Source: Ensifer sp. WSM1721 (GTDB lineage: Bacteria > Pseudomonadota > Alphaproteobacteria > Rhizobiales > Rhizobiaceae). Taken from it: a DNA stretch of 64,000 nt. A model generated the notes under the pieces. It ran no database searches. It was not told the origin of the DNA and saw only the letters and a program-made list of their open reading frames with translations. The stretch is from NCBI RefSeq assembly GCF_000513895.2, contig NZ_CP165782.1:62001-126000 (forward strand), given 5' to 3'. The translations under genes and the position numbers were made by a program. This document shows, in pieces, positions 28,270-36,886 of this stretch; the stretch's first letter is position 1; every line of letters starts with the position of its first letter.

Positions 28270-29751
28270 ATGGTAGAAGACGCGCGTCCGGCCAACCCGA
28301 ATGCGGCACCACGAGCGGCAGTCGGCTTTCTTCGCGGGCTCTCCGGCAAGCTCCTGTTGCTGACCATCACCTTCGTCATGCTGGCGGAGGTGCTGATCTT
28401 CGTGCCCTCCGTCGCCAATATGCGCATCCGCTGGCTGCAGGATCGGCTGAACACGGTCGCCGCCGCCGCCGTCGTCGTCGACGGGCTGCAGAACATCGAG
28501 CTTCCGCGCGCCGTGCAGCGCGAAACCTTGATGGCGACCGGGACCAAGGCCATCGTCATTCGCCGCAAGGATGCCTCGCGGATGATTGCCACCGTCGACA
28601 TGCCGCCCGCGATCGACGGCGAATACGACATCGCCAACTTCACGGCGCTCGGTGCGATCCGCGACGCCTTCGATACGCTCCTCTTCGGCGGCAATCGGGT
28701 GGTGCGCGTCTACGGCCCGCTCGGCGAGGGCGACGCGACCATCGAACTGGTGATGAAGGATGCGACCCTGCGCAAGGCCATGCTCGTCTATTCGCGCAAC
28801 GTCTTCCTGCTGTCGATCGTCATCTCGCTCATTACCGCGGCGCTGATCTTCCTTGCCATCAATCGCATGCTGATCGTGCCGATCCGGCGTCTGACGACCA
28901 GCATGCAGGAGTTTTCCGACGAGCCGTCTAGTCCCGAACGCATCCTCGTGCCGCCGGAGGGCGGCGACGAGCTGGCGGTCGCCGGCCAGCATCTCGCCAG
29001 CATGCAGCGCGAGCTGCAGAAGACCCTGAAGCAACAGAAGAGCCTTGCCGAGCTCGGCCTTGCCGTCTCCAAGATCAACCACGACATGCGCAACATTCTT
29101 TCCTCGGCGCAGCTCATTTCCGACCGGCTCGCCGATGTCGACGATCCCGTGGTCAAGCGCTTCGCGCCGACGTTGCTTAGAACCATCGACCGCGCCGTCG
29201 GCTATACGCGCGAAGTTCTCTCGTACGGGCGCACCGCCGAGGCCGAGCCGCGCCGCCGCTTCGTCGCGCTCAAGCCCCTCGTCGAGGATGTAGCCGAACT
29301 CCTGGCGGTCGATCGCCAGAGCGGCATCGATTTCGATATCCAGATCCGCGACGATGTCGAGGTCGATGCGGACGGCGAGCAGCTGTTCCGCATCGTCCAT
29401 AATATCTGCCGCAACGCGGTCGAAGCACTGATCAATCACGAGCCGGAAGACGGTCGCGCCAGGAGGGTTACCGTCTCGGCGGTGCGCACCGGAAGCGTGG
29501 TGACGATTTCGATCGATGATACCGGTCCCGGCATGCCGGCAAAGGCGCGCGAAAACCTCTTCGCCGCCTTCCGCGGCTCGGCGCGCTCGGGCGGTACGGG
29601 CCTCGGACTCGCGATCGCCCGCGAACTGGTGCTTGCCCATGGCGGCACGATCGCGCTTGTGGAAAAGCCCACGCCCGGCACGCTGTTCCGCATCGAGCTC
29701 CCTGATCGTCCGGTGCGGCTTGACGCCTTCCGCGCGAAGGGGCGCCCCTGA
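28270..29751 (+). CDS. Orphan sensor histidine kinase
   Basis: 493 residues. TM1 (about 23-45), periplasmic sensor loop, TM2 (about 175-200), HAMP-like linker (VPIRRLTTSMQEF). The phosphoacceptor helix is KINHDMRNILSSAQLISDRL, followed by N-box HNICRNAVEAL, G1 DDTGPGM and G2 GGTGLGLAIA. Start chosen at the ATG at 28270, 23 bases after the oxidoreductase stop; the frame is open upstream but overlaps that gene. No response-regulator gene is adjacent. Confidence 0.88.
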   Translation: MVEDARPANPNAAPRAAVGFLRGLSGKLLLLTITFVMLAEVLIFVPSVANMRIRWLQDRLNTVAAAAVVVDGLQNIELPRAVQRETLMATGTKAIVIRRKDASRMIATVDMPPAIDGEYDIANFTALGAIRDAFDTLLFGGNRVVRVYGPLGEGDATIELVMKDATLRKAMLVYSRNVFLLSIVISLITAALIFLAINRMLIVPIRRLTTSMQEFSDEPSSPERILVPPEGGDELAVAGQHLASMQRELQKTLKQQKSLAELGLAVSKINHDMRNILSSAQLISDRLADVDDPVVKRFAPTLLRTIDRAVGYTREVLSYGRTAEAEPRRRFVALKPLVEDVAELLAVDRQSGIDFDIQIRDDVEVDADGEQLFRIVHNICRNAVEALINHEPEDGRARRVTVSAVRTGSVVTISIDDTGPGMPAKARENLFAAFRGSARSGGTGLGLAIARELVLAHGGTIALVEKPTPGTLFRIELPDRPVRLDAFRAKGRP

Positions 29752-29837
29752 TCTTCCGTCGCTTCGCCCCCGGGGGCCGGCAACTCCGGCCTTGGTCCAC
29801 CCTCGTCGCAAAAATGAAATTTTTTGCCGAAAGGCGC

Positions 29838-29866
29838 TTGCAATCGCCGGAAGGACCCTTTAGAGG
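29838..29866 (+). promoter_or_regulatory. Candidate tRNA-Arg promoter
   Basis: TTGCAA (29838-29843) and an AT-rich TTTAGAG segment (29859-29865) lie 38-66 bases ahead of the tRNA with roughly 15-17 bases between boxes, consistent with an alphaproteobacterial housekeeping promoter. Confidence 0.45.
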
Positions 29867-29903
29867 ATCGCCACGCAAGCGGTGGTCGCCGCTTTCTAGG
29901 CAA

Positions 29904-29980
29904 GCACCCGTAGCTCAGCTGGATAGAGCACCAGACTACGAATCTGGGGGTCAGGAGTTCGAATCTCTTCGGGTGCGCCA
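29904..29980 (+). tRNA. tRNA-Arg (anticodon ACG)
   Basis: 77-base cloverleaf. The acceptor stem GCACCCG (29904-29910) pairs with CGGGTGC (29970-29976), discriminator G and encoded CCA (29978-29980). D arm GCTCAGCTGGATAGAGC; anticodon loop CTACGAA with ACG, reading CGN Arg codons; T arm contains GTTCGAATC. The 3' neighbours look accessory, so the tRNA may mark an insertion boundary. Confidence 0.96.
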
Positions 29981-30014
29981 TTTTCCATTGCTGCTCACTG
30001 CACTGCCGACCCGA

Positions 30015-30794
30015 TTAATCAGTCGCCCGCACAGCGCTGACGATCCATGCACGCGAGTCGAAAAACACACCTTCGGCAGTCATGTGCGCGTCCAGCAAAT
30101 CACGCAGCCGCTGCTGTGGCTGCTCCGGTGGTTCATCGGAGCGCGCAAGCGCGTCCTTCACCAGATAGAGGCCGGTGAGAGCATCAAAAGCGGCATCAAC
30201 ATCCGGCCCGTAGAAGACCGGCTCTTGCACCTCGACAAAGTCGATTGAGGCGAAGCCGGCAGTGCTGAGAAGTTCTGTGGCGATGGCGGGATCGCTAAGT
30301 GAAAACGCCTTGCCGGCATTCTCTGAAATCGCGCGCCCCGGAGCCAACGCCTGCCTAATGGCACCAGACCACGCATTGCGCTCCTGGCTCTGCCACACCA
30401 TCCACGCAAGACGCGCGCCTGGGCGCATCGCTCGGGCGATATTGGCAAATGCCGCCGCCGGATCAGCAAAGAACATTACTCCGAACCGGCTAATGCATAG
30501 ATCAAAGCTGGCAGCCGGAAAGTTGTGGTGTTGTGCGTCGCCCAGTTCAAAGGCGACATTCCGAAGCCCTGCATCTACGCAACGACGCCGCGCAATCTCA
30601 AGCATCTCGGCAGAAGTATCCACACCGACCACGTCTCCTTCCACCGCGATGCAGGCGGCTTCACGGGTGGTTTGGCCTGCACCGCAACCGATATCGAGCA
30701 CTCGGTCGCGCATTCCGACACTGGCAGCGGCCCGTAAATGCCGGTTGTGCAGTGACAACTCTGCGTCGTAAAAATCAGCACACTGCACCGCCAT
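30015..30794 (-). CDS. Class I SAM-dependent methyltransferase
   Basis: 259 residues. Motif I is VLDIGCGAGQTTREAA; motif II region is VVGVDTSAEMLEIAR; then ELGDAQ and FDLCISRFGVMFFADP (post-I/III). UbiE-like fold; substrate unknown. The start at 30794 has GGGGTGA upstream and lies five bases past the stop of an upstream frame that may be a decayed partner. It sits directly behind tRNA-Arg, and its less GC-biased codons suggest acquired DNA. Confidence 0.85.
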   Translation of the reverse strand: MAVQCADFYDAELSLHNRHLRAAASVGMRDRVLDIGCGAGQTTREAACIAVEGDVVGVDTSAEMLEIARRRCVDAGLRNVAFELGDAQHHNFPAASFDLCISRFGVMFFADPAAAFANIARAMRPGARLAWMVWQSQERNAWSGAIRQALAPGRAISENAGKAFSLSDPAIATELLSTAGFASIDFVEVQEPVFYGPDVDAAFDALTGLYLVKDALARSDEPPEQPQQRLRDLLDAHMTAEGVFFDSRAWIVSAVRATD

Positions 30795-30799
30795 GAGAA

Positions 30800-31030
30800 T
30801 CACCCCGTTTTGTGCTTGGCTACGGATGGAGTTCGTCCCTCTTCCGTTTCTACCGTGGCCTGGTAAGCCTTGGTCAGTTTTTGCAGCACCGAAAATTTGC
30901 TCGTCGGCGAAGCTGTAAGGTGCAGGACGCGCAGTTCGCCCATGACCTGTTCCCCATAACTTTGGCCCGCCCCTTCCAGCAACTGCCCGAACGCTGGGCT
31001 CCCGGTCGCGGGCAGGTACCTGCACCCTCC
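30800..31030 (-). pseudogene. Unidentified coding remnant upstream of methyltransferase
   Basis: An open minus-strand frame ends with TGA five bases ahead of the methyltransferase ATG and reads back through VETEEGRTPSVAKHKTG, LTASPTSKFSVLQKLTKAYQ and GCRYLPATGSPAFGQLLEG without a convincing start. It looks like the 3' end of a truncated gene once coupled to the methyltransferase. I do not recognise the family. It occupies most of the 363-base gap between the methyltransferase and the divergent hydrolase. Confidence 0.25.
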
Positions 31031-31157
31031 ATGCTCCTATTGCAGCCATGACTGGAATCGTCGCTGCGGTCCCTATTCTCTCAGGAAACTGGTTGCATAA
31101 CAGGAGCGGATATGCAAGAAGAATCTGGTTTCAATTTGCAATCGGAAGGATCAGTCA

Positions 31158-32024
31158 ATGGCGCAGACCGGATCATTGCTCGTCACCGATAAGATTGTTG
31201 AGATCGGGGGCGCGGCGCTGCAGACTCAAGCTTTCGGCGACCCCTCCAGCCCACCCTTGTTGCTGATCATGGGGATGATGTCTTCGATGTTGTGGTGGCC
31301 GGACAGGTTCTGTGAAGAACTAGCCGCTCAAGAACGCTACGTGATCCGATACGACCAACGCGACACCGGCCTTTCCACGCACTATCCGCAAGGCGAGCCC
31401 GGTTACTCGTTTAGCGACTTGGCCGACGATGCCATAGGTATTCTAGACAGCTACGTCTTGGAAACGGCGCATCTAGCCGGCATGTCGATGGGCGGCTTCA
31501 TCGCGCAGGAGGCCGCATTGCGCCATCCCCAGCGTGTGCGGACGCTCACGCTGATCAGCACGTCGCCGCTCGCGGTCGAGGGCTTACCGTCCTCGACCAA
31601 GGCCTATCGGGAGCACTCTATGGCGGCCGAGAGGATCGACTGGTCTGACATTGGAGCCATCGCCGATTTCCTGCGTCGCGATACGGCCATGCTCGCCGGC
31701 ATCAGGCATCCACACGATGCCGATGCTGCAAGCGCGTTGATCGCCCGCGACATGGCCCGGGCGCCGTCATTTGCCAGCGCCACGAACCATTTCGCGCTGG
31801 TGAGTGAGGAGGAGTCTGCAAGGCTGCAGGCATCCGATATCAAAATGCCGGTTCTTGTGATCCACGGCACCGCCGATCCGCTGTTTCCTATCGAGCACGG
31901 GGAGGCCTTCACCAAAGTCATCCGAAATGTACGGTTGCACCGGGTCGAAGGGGGAGGGCACGAAATCCACGATCGGGACATTGACGAGATGGTCCAGGCC
32001 ATCACCGATCATGCTGCTTACTGA
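31158..32024 (+). CDS. Alpha/beta hydrolase
   Basis: 288 residues with an intact triad: nucleophile elbow AGMSMGGF, acid in HGTADPLFP, histidine in EGGGHEIHD. The N-terminal LLLIMGMMSSMLWW..., with the RYDQRDTGLS strand, matches the aclacinomycin methylesterase/haloperoxidase-like group. Divergent from the methyltransferase. Substrate unknown; part of the islet after tRNA-Arg. Confidence 0.88.
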   Translation: MAQTGSLLVTDKIVEIGGAALQTQAFGDPSSPPLLLIMGMMSSMLWWPDRFCEELAAQERYVIRYDQRDTGLSTHYPQGEPGYSFSDLADDAIGILDSYVLETAHLAGMSMGGFIAQEAALRHPQRVRTLTLISTSPLAVEGLPSSTKAYREHSMAAERIDWSDIGAIADFLRRDTAMLAGIRHPHDADAASALIARDMARAPSFASATNHFALVSEEESARLQASDIKMPVLVIHGTADPLFPIEHGEAFTKVIRNVRLHRVEGGGHEIHDRDIDEMVQAITDHAAY

Positions 32025-32351
32025 ACATTCGGAAAGTCCGCCATTATTCCGTTCGGCGGAAGCAAGCCGAATGGCTGTTTCCCCGACTGTTGTGACCGTT
32101 GATTTAGCTCATACAAAATTCCGTCGGGGCAAATAGCGTGGCAAAAAAGGTAACTTTGCTGGGTGCGCTGAAATCTGCATCCATACTTTTCAGACGATTT
32201 AGGAGAGGGTTAGGGGCAAAAAGGATCCCGTTTATCGGCACCTGTAAGAGCGTTGCGCTCTGATGCGCCGCTCCTGCGCGTGTCGGTTTCTGCTGTCGGA
32301 AGCCCTGCGACGGCAAGATCAACGGCTTGCTCGCTCGCTGACGCCAGATGC
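32025..32351. other. Gene-free segment in islet
   Basis: 327 bases between the convergent hydrolase and VOC genes. No conserved frame is recognised. Short minus-strand frames cover it but have no family features and no ribosome-binding sites. The base composition is lower in GC than the flanks (for example CAAAAAAGGTAACTTTGC), consistent with degraded foreign DNA. No palindromic mosaic element is present. Confidence 0.4.
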
Positions 32352-32783
32352 TCATCCGAGACTGTCAGCCGGTAAGTTGGCTGGGTTCCAGACAACCTCC
32401 CACAGGTGTCCGTTCGGGTCGCGGAAATATCCGGCATAACCGCCATAGAACGTGTCCTGAGCGGGCTTGATGATCTCGGCTCCAGCGCGAGCTGCTTGAT
32501 CCATTACCTCATCAACTTCTGTCCGGCGCATAACGTTATGCCCGATCGTGAATGAGGTGGAGCTGATCGGCGTTTTCGGTAGGCCGGTGTCGTGGGCGAG
32601 GTCGTCCTGCGCCCAGATCGCGAGCTTTAGCCCGCCAGCCAACGTGAAGAATGCGACGGCGCCATGCTCGAACTCGCGGCCGATGATCCCTTCCGTTGGC
32701 AGTTGCAAACCGTCGCGATAGAAGGCGAGGGATTGTTCGAGGTCGGCGACCCCGATGGTCAGTACGGAAACACGCGGCTTCAT
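32352..32783 (-). CDS. VOC-family (glyoxalase/bleomycin-resistance-like) protein
   Basis: 143-residue vicinal-oxygen-chelate protein with paired beta-alpha-beta-beta-beta modules. The first is VLTIGVADLEQSLAFYRDGL; the second ends YFRDPNGHLWEVVWNP, carrying the typical metal-ligand glutamate in the last strand. Could be a small-molecule-binding resistance or isomerase protein; substrate unknown. Confidence 0.87.
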   Translation of the reverse strand: MKPRVSVLTIGVADLEQSLAFYRDGLQLPTEGIIGREFEHGAVAFFTLAGGLKLAIWAQDDLAHDTGLPKTPISSTSFTIGHNVMRRTEVDEVMDQAARAGAEIIKPAQDTFYGGYAGYFRDPNGHLWEVVWNPANLPADSLG

Positions 32784-33009
32784 GGCAGCTCCTCATTTTA
32801 TCCGGTTGCCCAAATACCCTTCGGCTCCGATCGAAGAGTACGACGCCTGACGCGTTAACGTTATAGTAGCGCTCTCGGGAGGCAAACTTTTTCCCTACTC
32901 TTGGCCGAGCGACCCGAATTTTCCTTTAGCTGACAAAAACAGTAGATAATATATATTAAGCCTCGCCGATCAGCGCTGGCGTGCCATTCCGCTTGCCGAA
33001 GGAGAAACA

Positions 33010-33600
33010 ATGCCCCCCCTTAAACTTGTCGGTCTTGCCGGAAGCTATAGCCGACCCTCCAAATCTCGAACATTGGTCGAGGAGGTTTCGGCGCTCGCGT
33101 CTGAACGCTACGGATTTCGCCGTCGCATCTACGATCTTCACGATGCCGGTCCTTTTCTGGGCCAGGCCCAGCGCTTTGCGGACCTCGATCCCAACGGACG
33201 CCAGCTCATAGAAGACATCATCGCCGCCAATGTCCTGGTCGTCGGATCGCCGACCTACAAAGGCAGCTATCCGGGCCTGTTCAAGCACCTGATCGACCTG
33301 ATCGAACCGCTGGCATTGCGCGGCAAGCCGATCGTCGTCACCGCAACCGGTGGCGGAGATCGGCACGCCTTAATGGTCGAGCACCAGCTCCGACCGCTCT
33401 TCGGGTTCTTCATGGCCCATACGCTGCCGACCGCGATCTATGCTTCCGATCGTGACTTTTCCGACTCCCGCATTGCCGCGGAATCGCTGCGTCAGCGGAT
33501 CGTCCAGGCAGTGGATGAATTGGAGGCGTTCTTTCCGGTGCTAGCGAGGCCCGCGGCCGCGGCGGAAGGAGGGTGGCGGCCGCTCGTCTCAGCAATCTGA
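33010..33600 (+). CDS. NADPH-dependent FMN reductase (SsuE/MsuE-like)
   Basis: 196-residue flavodoxin-fold reductase. N-terminal phosphate loop GLAGSYSRPSKSRTL and the VGSPTYKGSYPGLFKHLIDLI block are typical of SsuE/MsuE, which supply reduced FMN to a two-component monooxygenase. The matching monooxygenase starts 44 bases downstream. GGAGA precedes the ATG, and an AT-rich segment (TAGATAATATATATTAAG) about 50 bases upstream may hold the operon promoter. Confidence 0.9.
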   Translation: MPPLKLVGLAGSYSRPSKSRTLVEEVSALASERYGFRRRIYDLHDAGPFLGQAQRFADLDPNGRQLIEDIIAANVLVVGSPTYKGSYPGLFKHLIDLIEPLALRGKPIVVTATGGGDRHALMVEHQLRPLFGFFMAHTLPTAIYASDRDFSDSRIAAESLRQRIVQAVDELEAFFPVLARPAAAAEGGWRPLVSAI

Positions 33601-33644
33601 AGGGTAGCGCTTGCTTCGATCAATTGAACAGGGAAGGAATTGAA

Positions 33645-34997
33645 ATGACACGCAAGATCAGGCTTGGAGCATTTCTCCCCGGTGGCGGGCAACACATTGC
33701 GGCATGGCGGCATCCAGACCAGCCCGCCGATGGCGCGACAAGTTTCGAGTTTCACAAGCGTCTGGCCCAGACGGCCGAACGTGGTCTTTTCGACGCTTAT
33801 TTCCTCGCAGACAATCTGGCGGTCGGCTTTGGCGGTGCGCGTGAGGGCGGCAATGCCCGCGTCGCCGGATTCGAGCCGGTGACGCTGTTTTCGGCTCTCG
33901 CGCCCTTCACCACCCATCTCGGCTTTATCGCGACGTCGTCGACGACTTATGAAGAGCCCTACACGACGGCACGCAAGTTCGCTTCCCTCGATTTGATCTC
34001 CGGCGGCCGTGCCGGCTGGAACGTCGTCACCACGACAGGCGACCTGACGGCGCAGAACTTCAATCGCGACACGCAGCTTCCTCATGCGGCACGCTATCGT
34101 CGCGCCGCCGAACATGTCGAAGTCGTTAAGAAGCTCTGGGACAGCTTCGAAGACGACGCTTTCATTCGCAACAAGGAAAGCGGCGTCTTCTACGATCCGC
34201 AGAAGCTGCACGAAAGCGATCATCGCGGCGAGCACTTCCAGGTGCGCGGCCCGCTCAATGTCTCACGCTCGCCGCAGGGCTATCCGGTCATCATCCAGGC
34301 CGGCCAGTCCGAGGATGGACGCGGGCTTGCGGCCGCCACCGCCGAGGTCATCTTCACTGCGCATCAACACCTTGAAACCGCCCAGGAGTTTTACCGCGAC
34401 ATCAAGGCGCGCGCCCGCGGCCTCGGCCGCAATCCGGGCCATATTCTCGTCATGCCCGGCGTCTCTCCTTTCGTCGGGCGGACGGAAGCCGAGGCACGCG
34501 AGAAGTACGAGCGCCTAACCTCGTTGATCGTCGAGGAGGACGGCATCGGCCTTTTGAACGGTCTGACCGGCGGCACGCTCGACCTGCGCGGCTACGATGT
34601 CGACGGACCGCTGCCGCCTGCGCCGCCCACGGAAGGGATGAAGAGCCGGCAGGCGCTTATCCGCCAGATCGCGGACGAGAACAACTTCACCATCAGGCAG
34701 CTCTATCAGTGGGTCGCTTCCGCCCGTGGCCATTACACGATCGTCGGCACGGCCGAGAAGATCGCCGACACGCTACAGGAGTGGTTCGAAAACGAAGCCG
34801 CCGACGGCTTCAACATCTTGCCGCCGTGGCTTCCGACCGCGCTCGACGACTTTGTCGATCTGGTAGTCCCGGAACTTCAGCGGCGCGGTCTGTTCCGCAC
34901 GGCATATGAGGGCAGGACGCTCAGGGAAAATCTCGGCCTCCCTTTCCCCGTCAACCGCTGGACAGCCGCGCGCTCGGCCGTCCAGGCCGCCGAGTGA
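33645..34997 (+). CDS. Two-component flavin-dependent monooxygenase (NtaA/SnaA/DszA family)
   Basis: 450-residue LLM-class flavin monooxygenase of the nitrilotriacetate/DszA type. Characteristic segments are GAFLPGGGQHIAAWRHP, LFDAYFLADNLA, the SGGRAGWNVVTT block (the SGGR...NVVT family hallmark), and DGFNILPPWLP near the C-terminus. It needs reduced FMN from the preceding reductase. The neighbouring SsuA/B/C-like transporter suggests oxidative release of sulfite from an imported organosulfur compound. The start at 33645 follows AGGGAAGGAA. Confidence 0.9.
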   Translation: MTRKIRLGAFLPGGGQHIAAWRHPDQPADGATSFEFHKRLAQTAERGLFDAYFLADNLAVGFGGAREGGNARVAGFEPVTLFSALAPFTTHLGFIATSSTTYEEPYTTARKFASLDLISGGRAGWNVVTTTGDLTAQNFNRDTQLPHAARYRRAAEHVEVVKKLWDSFEDDAFIRNKESGVFYDPQKLHESDHRGEHFQVRGPLNVSRSPQGYPVIIQAGQSEDGRGLAAATAEVIFTAHQHLETAQEFYRDIKARARGLGRNPGHILVMPGVSPFVGRTEAEAREKYERLTSLIVEEDGIGLLNGLTGGTLDLRGYDVDGPLPPAPPTEGMKSRQALIRQIADENNFTIRQLYQWVASARGHYTIVGTAEKIADTLQEWFENEAADGFNILPPWLPTALDDFVDLVVPELQRRGLFRTAYEGRTLRENLGLPFPVNRWTAARSAVQAAE

Positions 34998-35006
34998 GGA
35001 GCGACC

Positions 35007-35858
35007 ATGACCCTCGAAAACGTCAACTCACCGCTGACAACGAATTTCAGGCTTGCAAGCCCAGGGCGGACAGGTCTGGTCATGGCGCCACGTCTGCGCG
35101 CGCTGATCGGTCCGTTTCTGTCCCGCTATGGCCTGGTTCTAAGTTTTCTCGTCCTGTGGCAGGTATCGAGCAGCCAAGGCTGGGTTAATCCGGCGGTCTT
35201 TCCGTCACTCGACGTGATCTTGGCCGCCTTGTGGGACGGTATTGCCAGCGGCGCGCTACTGGACGATATCGCGATAAGCCTGCAGCGCTCGGGCATTGCA
35301 TTCGCATCGGCCGTCGCGATCGGCATTCCCCTCGGCCTCTTCATGGGACAGGTCAAGGCCATCGAGCAGGCGCTTGACCCGCTGCTGCAATTCTTCCGGC
35401 AGACGTCTGCTCTGGCGCTCTATCCGGTCTTCATCCTGCTGCTCGGTCTCGGGGAGACCTCCAAAGTCTTCGTGATCTTCTGGGCCACGCTCTTCCCGAC
35501 CTTGTTGTCGACGATCGGTGGCGTCAAAGAGGTCGATACCAAGCTCATCGAGATGGCGCGTACCTACGGCGCCGGCCGGCTCACGACCTTCCGTCGCGTG
35601 GTGCTGCCCGCGTCGGTGCCGGCGATCTTTGTCGGTCTGCGTCTCTCTGCCACGACGGCGCTGCTGCTCCTGATCGCGGCCGAGATGATCGGCGCGAACA
35701 AGGGTATCGGCTTCCAGGTCATGAACGCCCAATACAACTTCCAGATCCCGCTGATGTTCGCCGCGATCCTGCTGCTCGCGTTGCTTGGACTCGCCGCCAA
35801 CGCCGTGCTCGTTCTTCTTCAACGCAAACTCTGCCGCTGGTCTCAGCCCAGCCTCTGA
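35007..35858 (+). CDS. ABC transporter permease (SsuC/TauC-like)
   Basis: 283-residue permease with about six helices and the inner-membrane coupling signature (GAGRLTTFRRVVLPASVPAIFVGLR) near 190-215, typical for nitrate/sulfonate/taurine importers. Nine bases behind the monooxygenase gene. Confidence 0.92.
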   Translation: MTLENVNSPLTTNFRLASPGRTGLVMAPRLRALIGPFLSRYGLVLSFLVLWQVSSSQGWVNPAVFPSLDVILAALWDGIASGALLDDIAISLQRSGIAFASAVAIGIPLGLFMGQVKAIEQALDPLLQFFRQTSALALYPVFILLLGLGETSKVFVIFWATLFPTLLSTIGGVKEVDTKLIEMARTYGAGRLTTFRRVVLPASVPAIFVGLRLSATTALLLLIAAEMIGANKGIGFQVMNAQYNFQIPLMFAAILLLALLGLAANAVLVLLQRKLCRWSQPSL

Positions 35859-35896
35859 CATGCTTCTCCCGGCTTCTCCCTTGAAAGGATAACGAC

Positions 35897-36877
35897 ATGA
35901 CCTTCCATTCCCGCAAGCTGCTGCTGTCCGCAGCTCTCTTCCTCGGTCTCACCGGCGCTGCCGTGGCGGCGGATGCCGTCAAGCTCCGCTACCTGGCGAG
36001 CCAGGGCGGTCTCTCTGCGCATGAGCTTGCCGCCGAACTCGGCTATTTCGACGGCACCGGCATCAGCTTCGAGAATGTTGGCTATGCGACGGGCGGCCCG
36101 GCCTCGCTGATCGCGCTCGCCTCGGGCGACGTCGAAATCGGCAGCGCCGCGACCTCCGCCGTATTGAACTCAATCATCAGCGGCAACGATTTCGTCGCAG
36201 CCTATCCTTCGAACGGCATCAATGACGAGGTCCAGTCGATCTTCTATGTTTTGGAAGACAGTCCCATCAAGGAAATCAAGGACATCGCCGGCAAGAGCGT
36301 GGCGGTCAACACGCTCGGTGCGCATCTCGACTACACCATTCGGGAAGCGCTGCATTCGGTTGGACTGCCGCCGGATGCCGCCAATCAGGTCGTCGTACCC
36401 GGCCCGCAGCTCGAGCAGGTTCTCCGCTCCGGCCAGGTCGACATCGCGGCCTTCGGTTATTGGCAGACGACCTTCGAGGGGGCCGCCAGGAAAAATGGTG
36501 GCTTGCGCGCGATCTTCGATGACACCGACGTCCTCGGCGAAATCGCCGGCGGCTTCGTCGTACTGCGACGGGATTTCGTGAAGGCGCACCCGGAAGCCGC
36601 CAAAACCTTTGTCGAACAATCGGCGCGCGCTCTCGACTATGCGCGCGAGCATCCGGAGGAAACCAAGCAGCTCTTGGCCAAGGCGTTGAAGGAGCGCGGC
36701 GAAAATCCGGATATCGCTCAGTATTTCCGCGGCTATGGCGTTCGTGCCGGCGGCCGCGCGGTCGAGCGAGACATCCAGTTCTGGATCGACGTGCTCGTCC
36801 GCGAGGGCAAGCTGAAGGAGGGGCAGTTGGCGGCCAAGGACATCCTGTTCACCGATGGCGCTTCGGCGAGCAACTGA
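35897..36877 (+). CDS. ABC transporter substrate-binding protein (SsuA-like)
   Basis: 326 residues with a Sec signal peptide (KLLLSAALFLGLTGAAVAA, cleavage after AVA-A). Two-lobe periplasmic fold; family markers are YLASQGGLSAHELAAELGYFDG, ASGDVEIGSAATSAVL, and IKDIAGKSVAVNTLG. It captures the organosulfur-type ligand for the permease/ATPase pair on each side. Confidence 0.92.
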   Translation: MTFHSRKLLLSAALFLGLTGAAVAADAVKLRYLASQGGLSAHELAAELGYFDGTGISFENVGYATGGPASLIALASGDVEIGSAATSAVLNSIISGNDFVAAYPSNGINDEVQSIFYVLEDSPIKEIKDIAGKSVAVNTLGAHLDYTIREALHSVGLPPDAANQVVVPGPQLEQVLRSGQVDIAAFGYWQTTFEGAARKNGGLRAIFDDTDVLGEIAGGFVVLRRDFVKAHPEAAKTFVEQSARALDYAREHPEETKQLLAKALKERGENPDIAQYFRGYGVRAGGRAVERDIQFWIDVLVREGKLKEGQLAAKDILFTDGASASN

Positions 36878-36886
36878 GGAACCGCG

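Noticed and set aside
28234..29811. 525-residue frame opposite the histidine kinase
   Set aside because: No conserved motif; the kinase on the plus strand has all catalytic boxes.
30800..30982. Intact small gene upstream of the methyltransferase
   Set aside because: Only a TTG is available as a start, with no ribosome-binding site, and the frame remains open upstream; better read as a truncated remnant.
32104..32355. Possible transposase fragment in the islet gap
   Set aside because: The short minus-strand frame has no DDE or other transposase motif that I can recognise and no terminal inverted repeats nearby.
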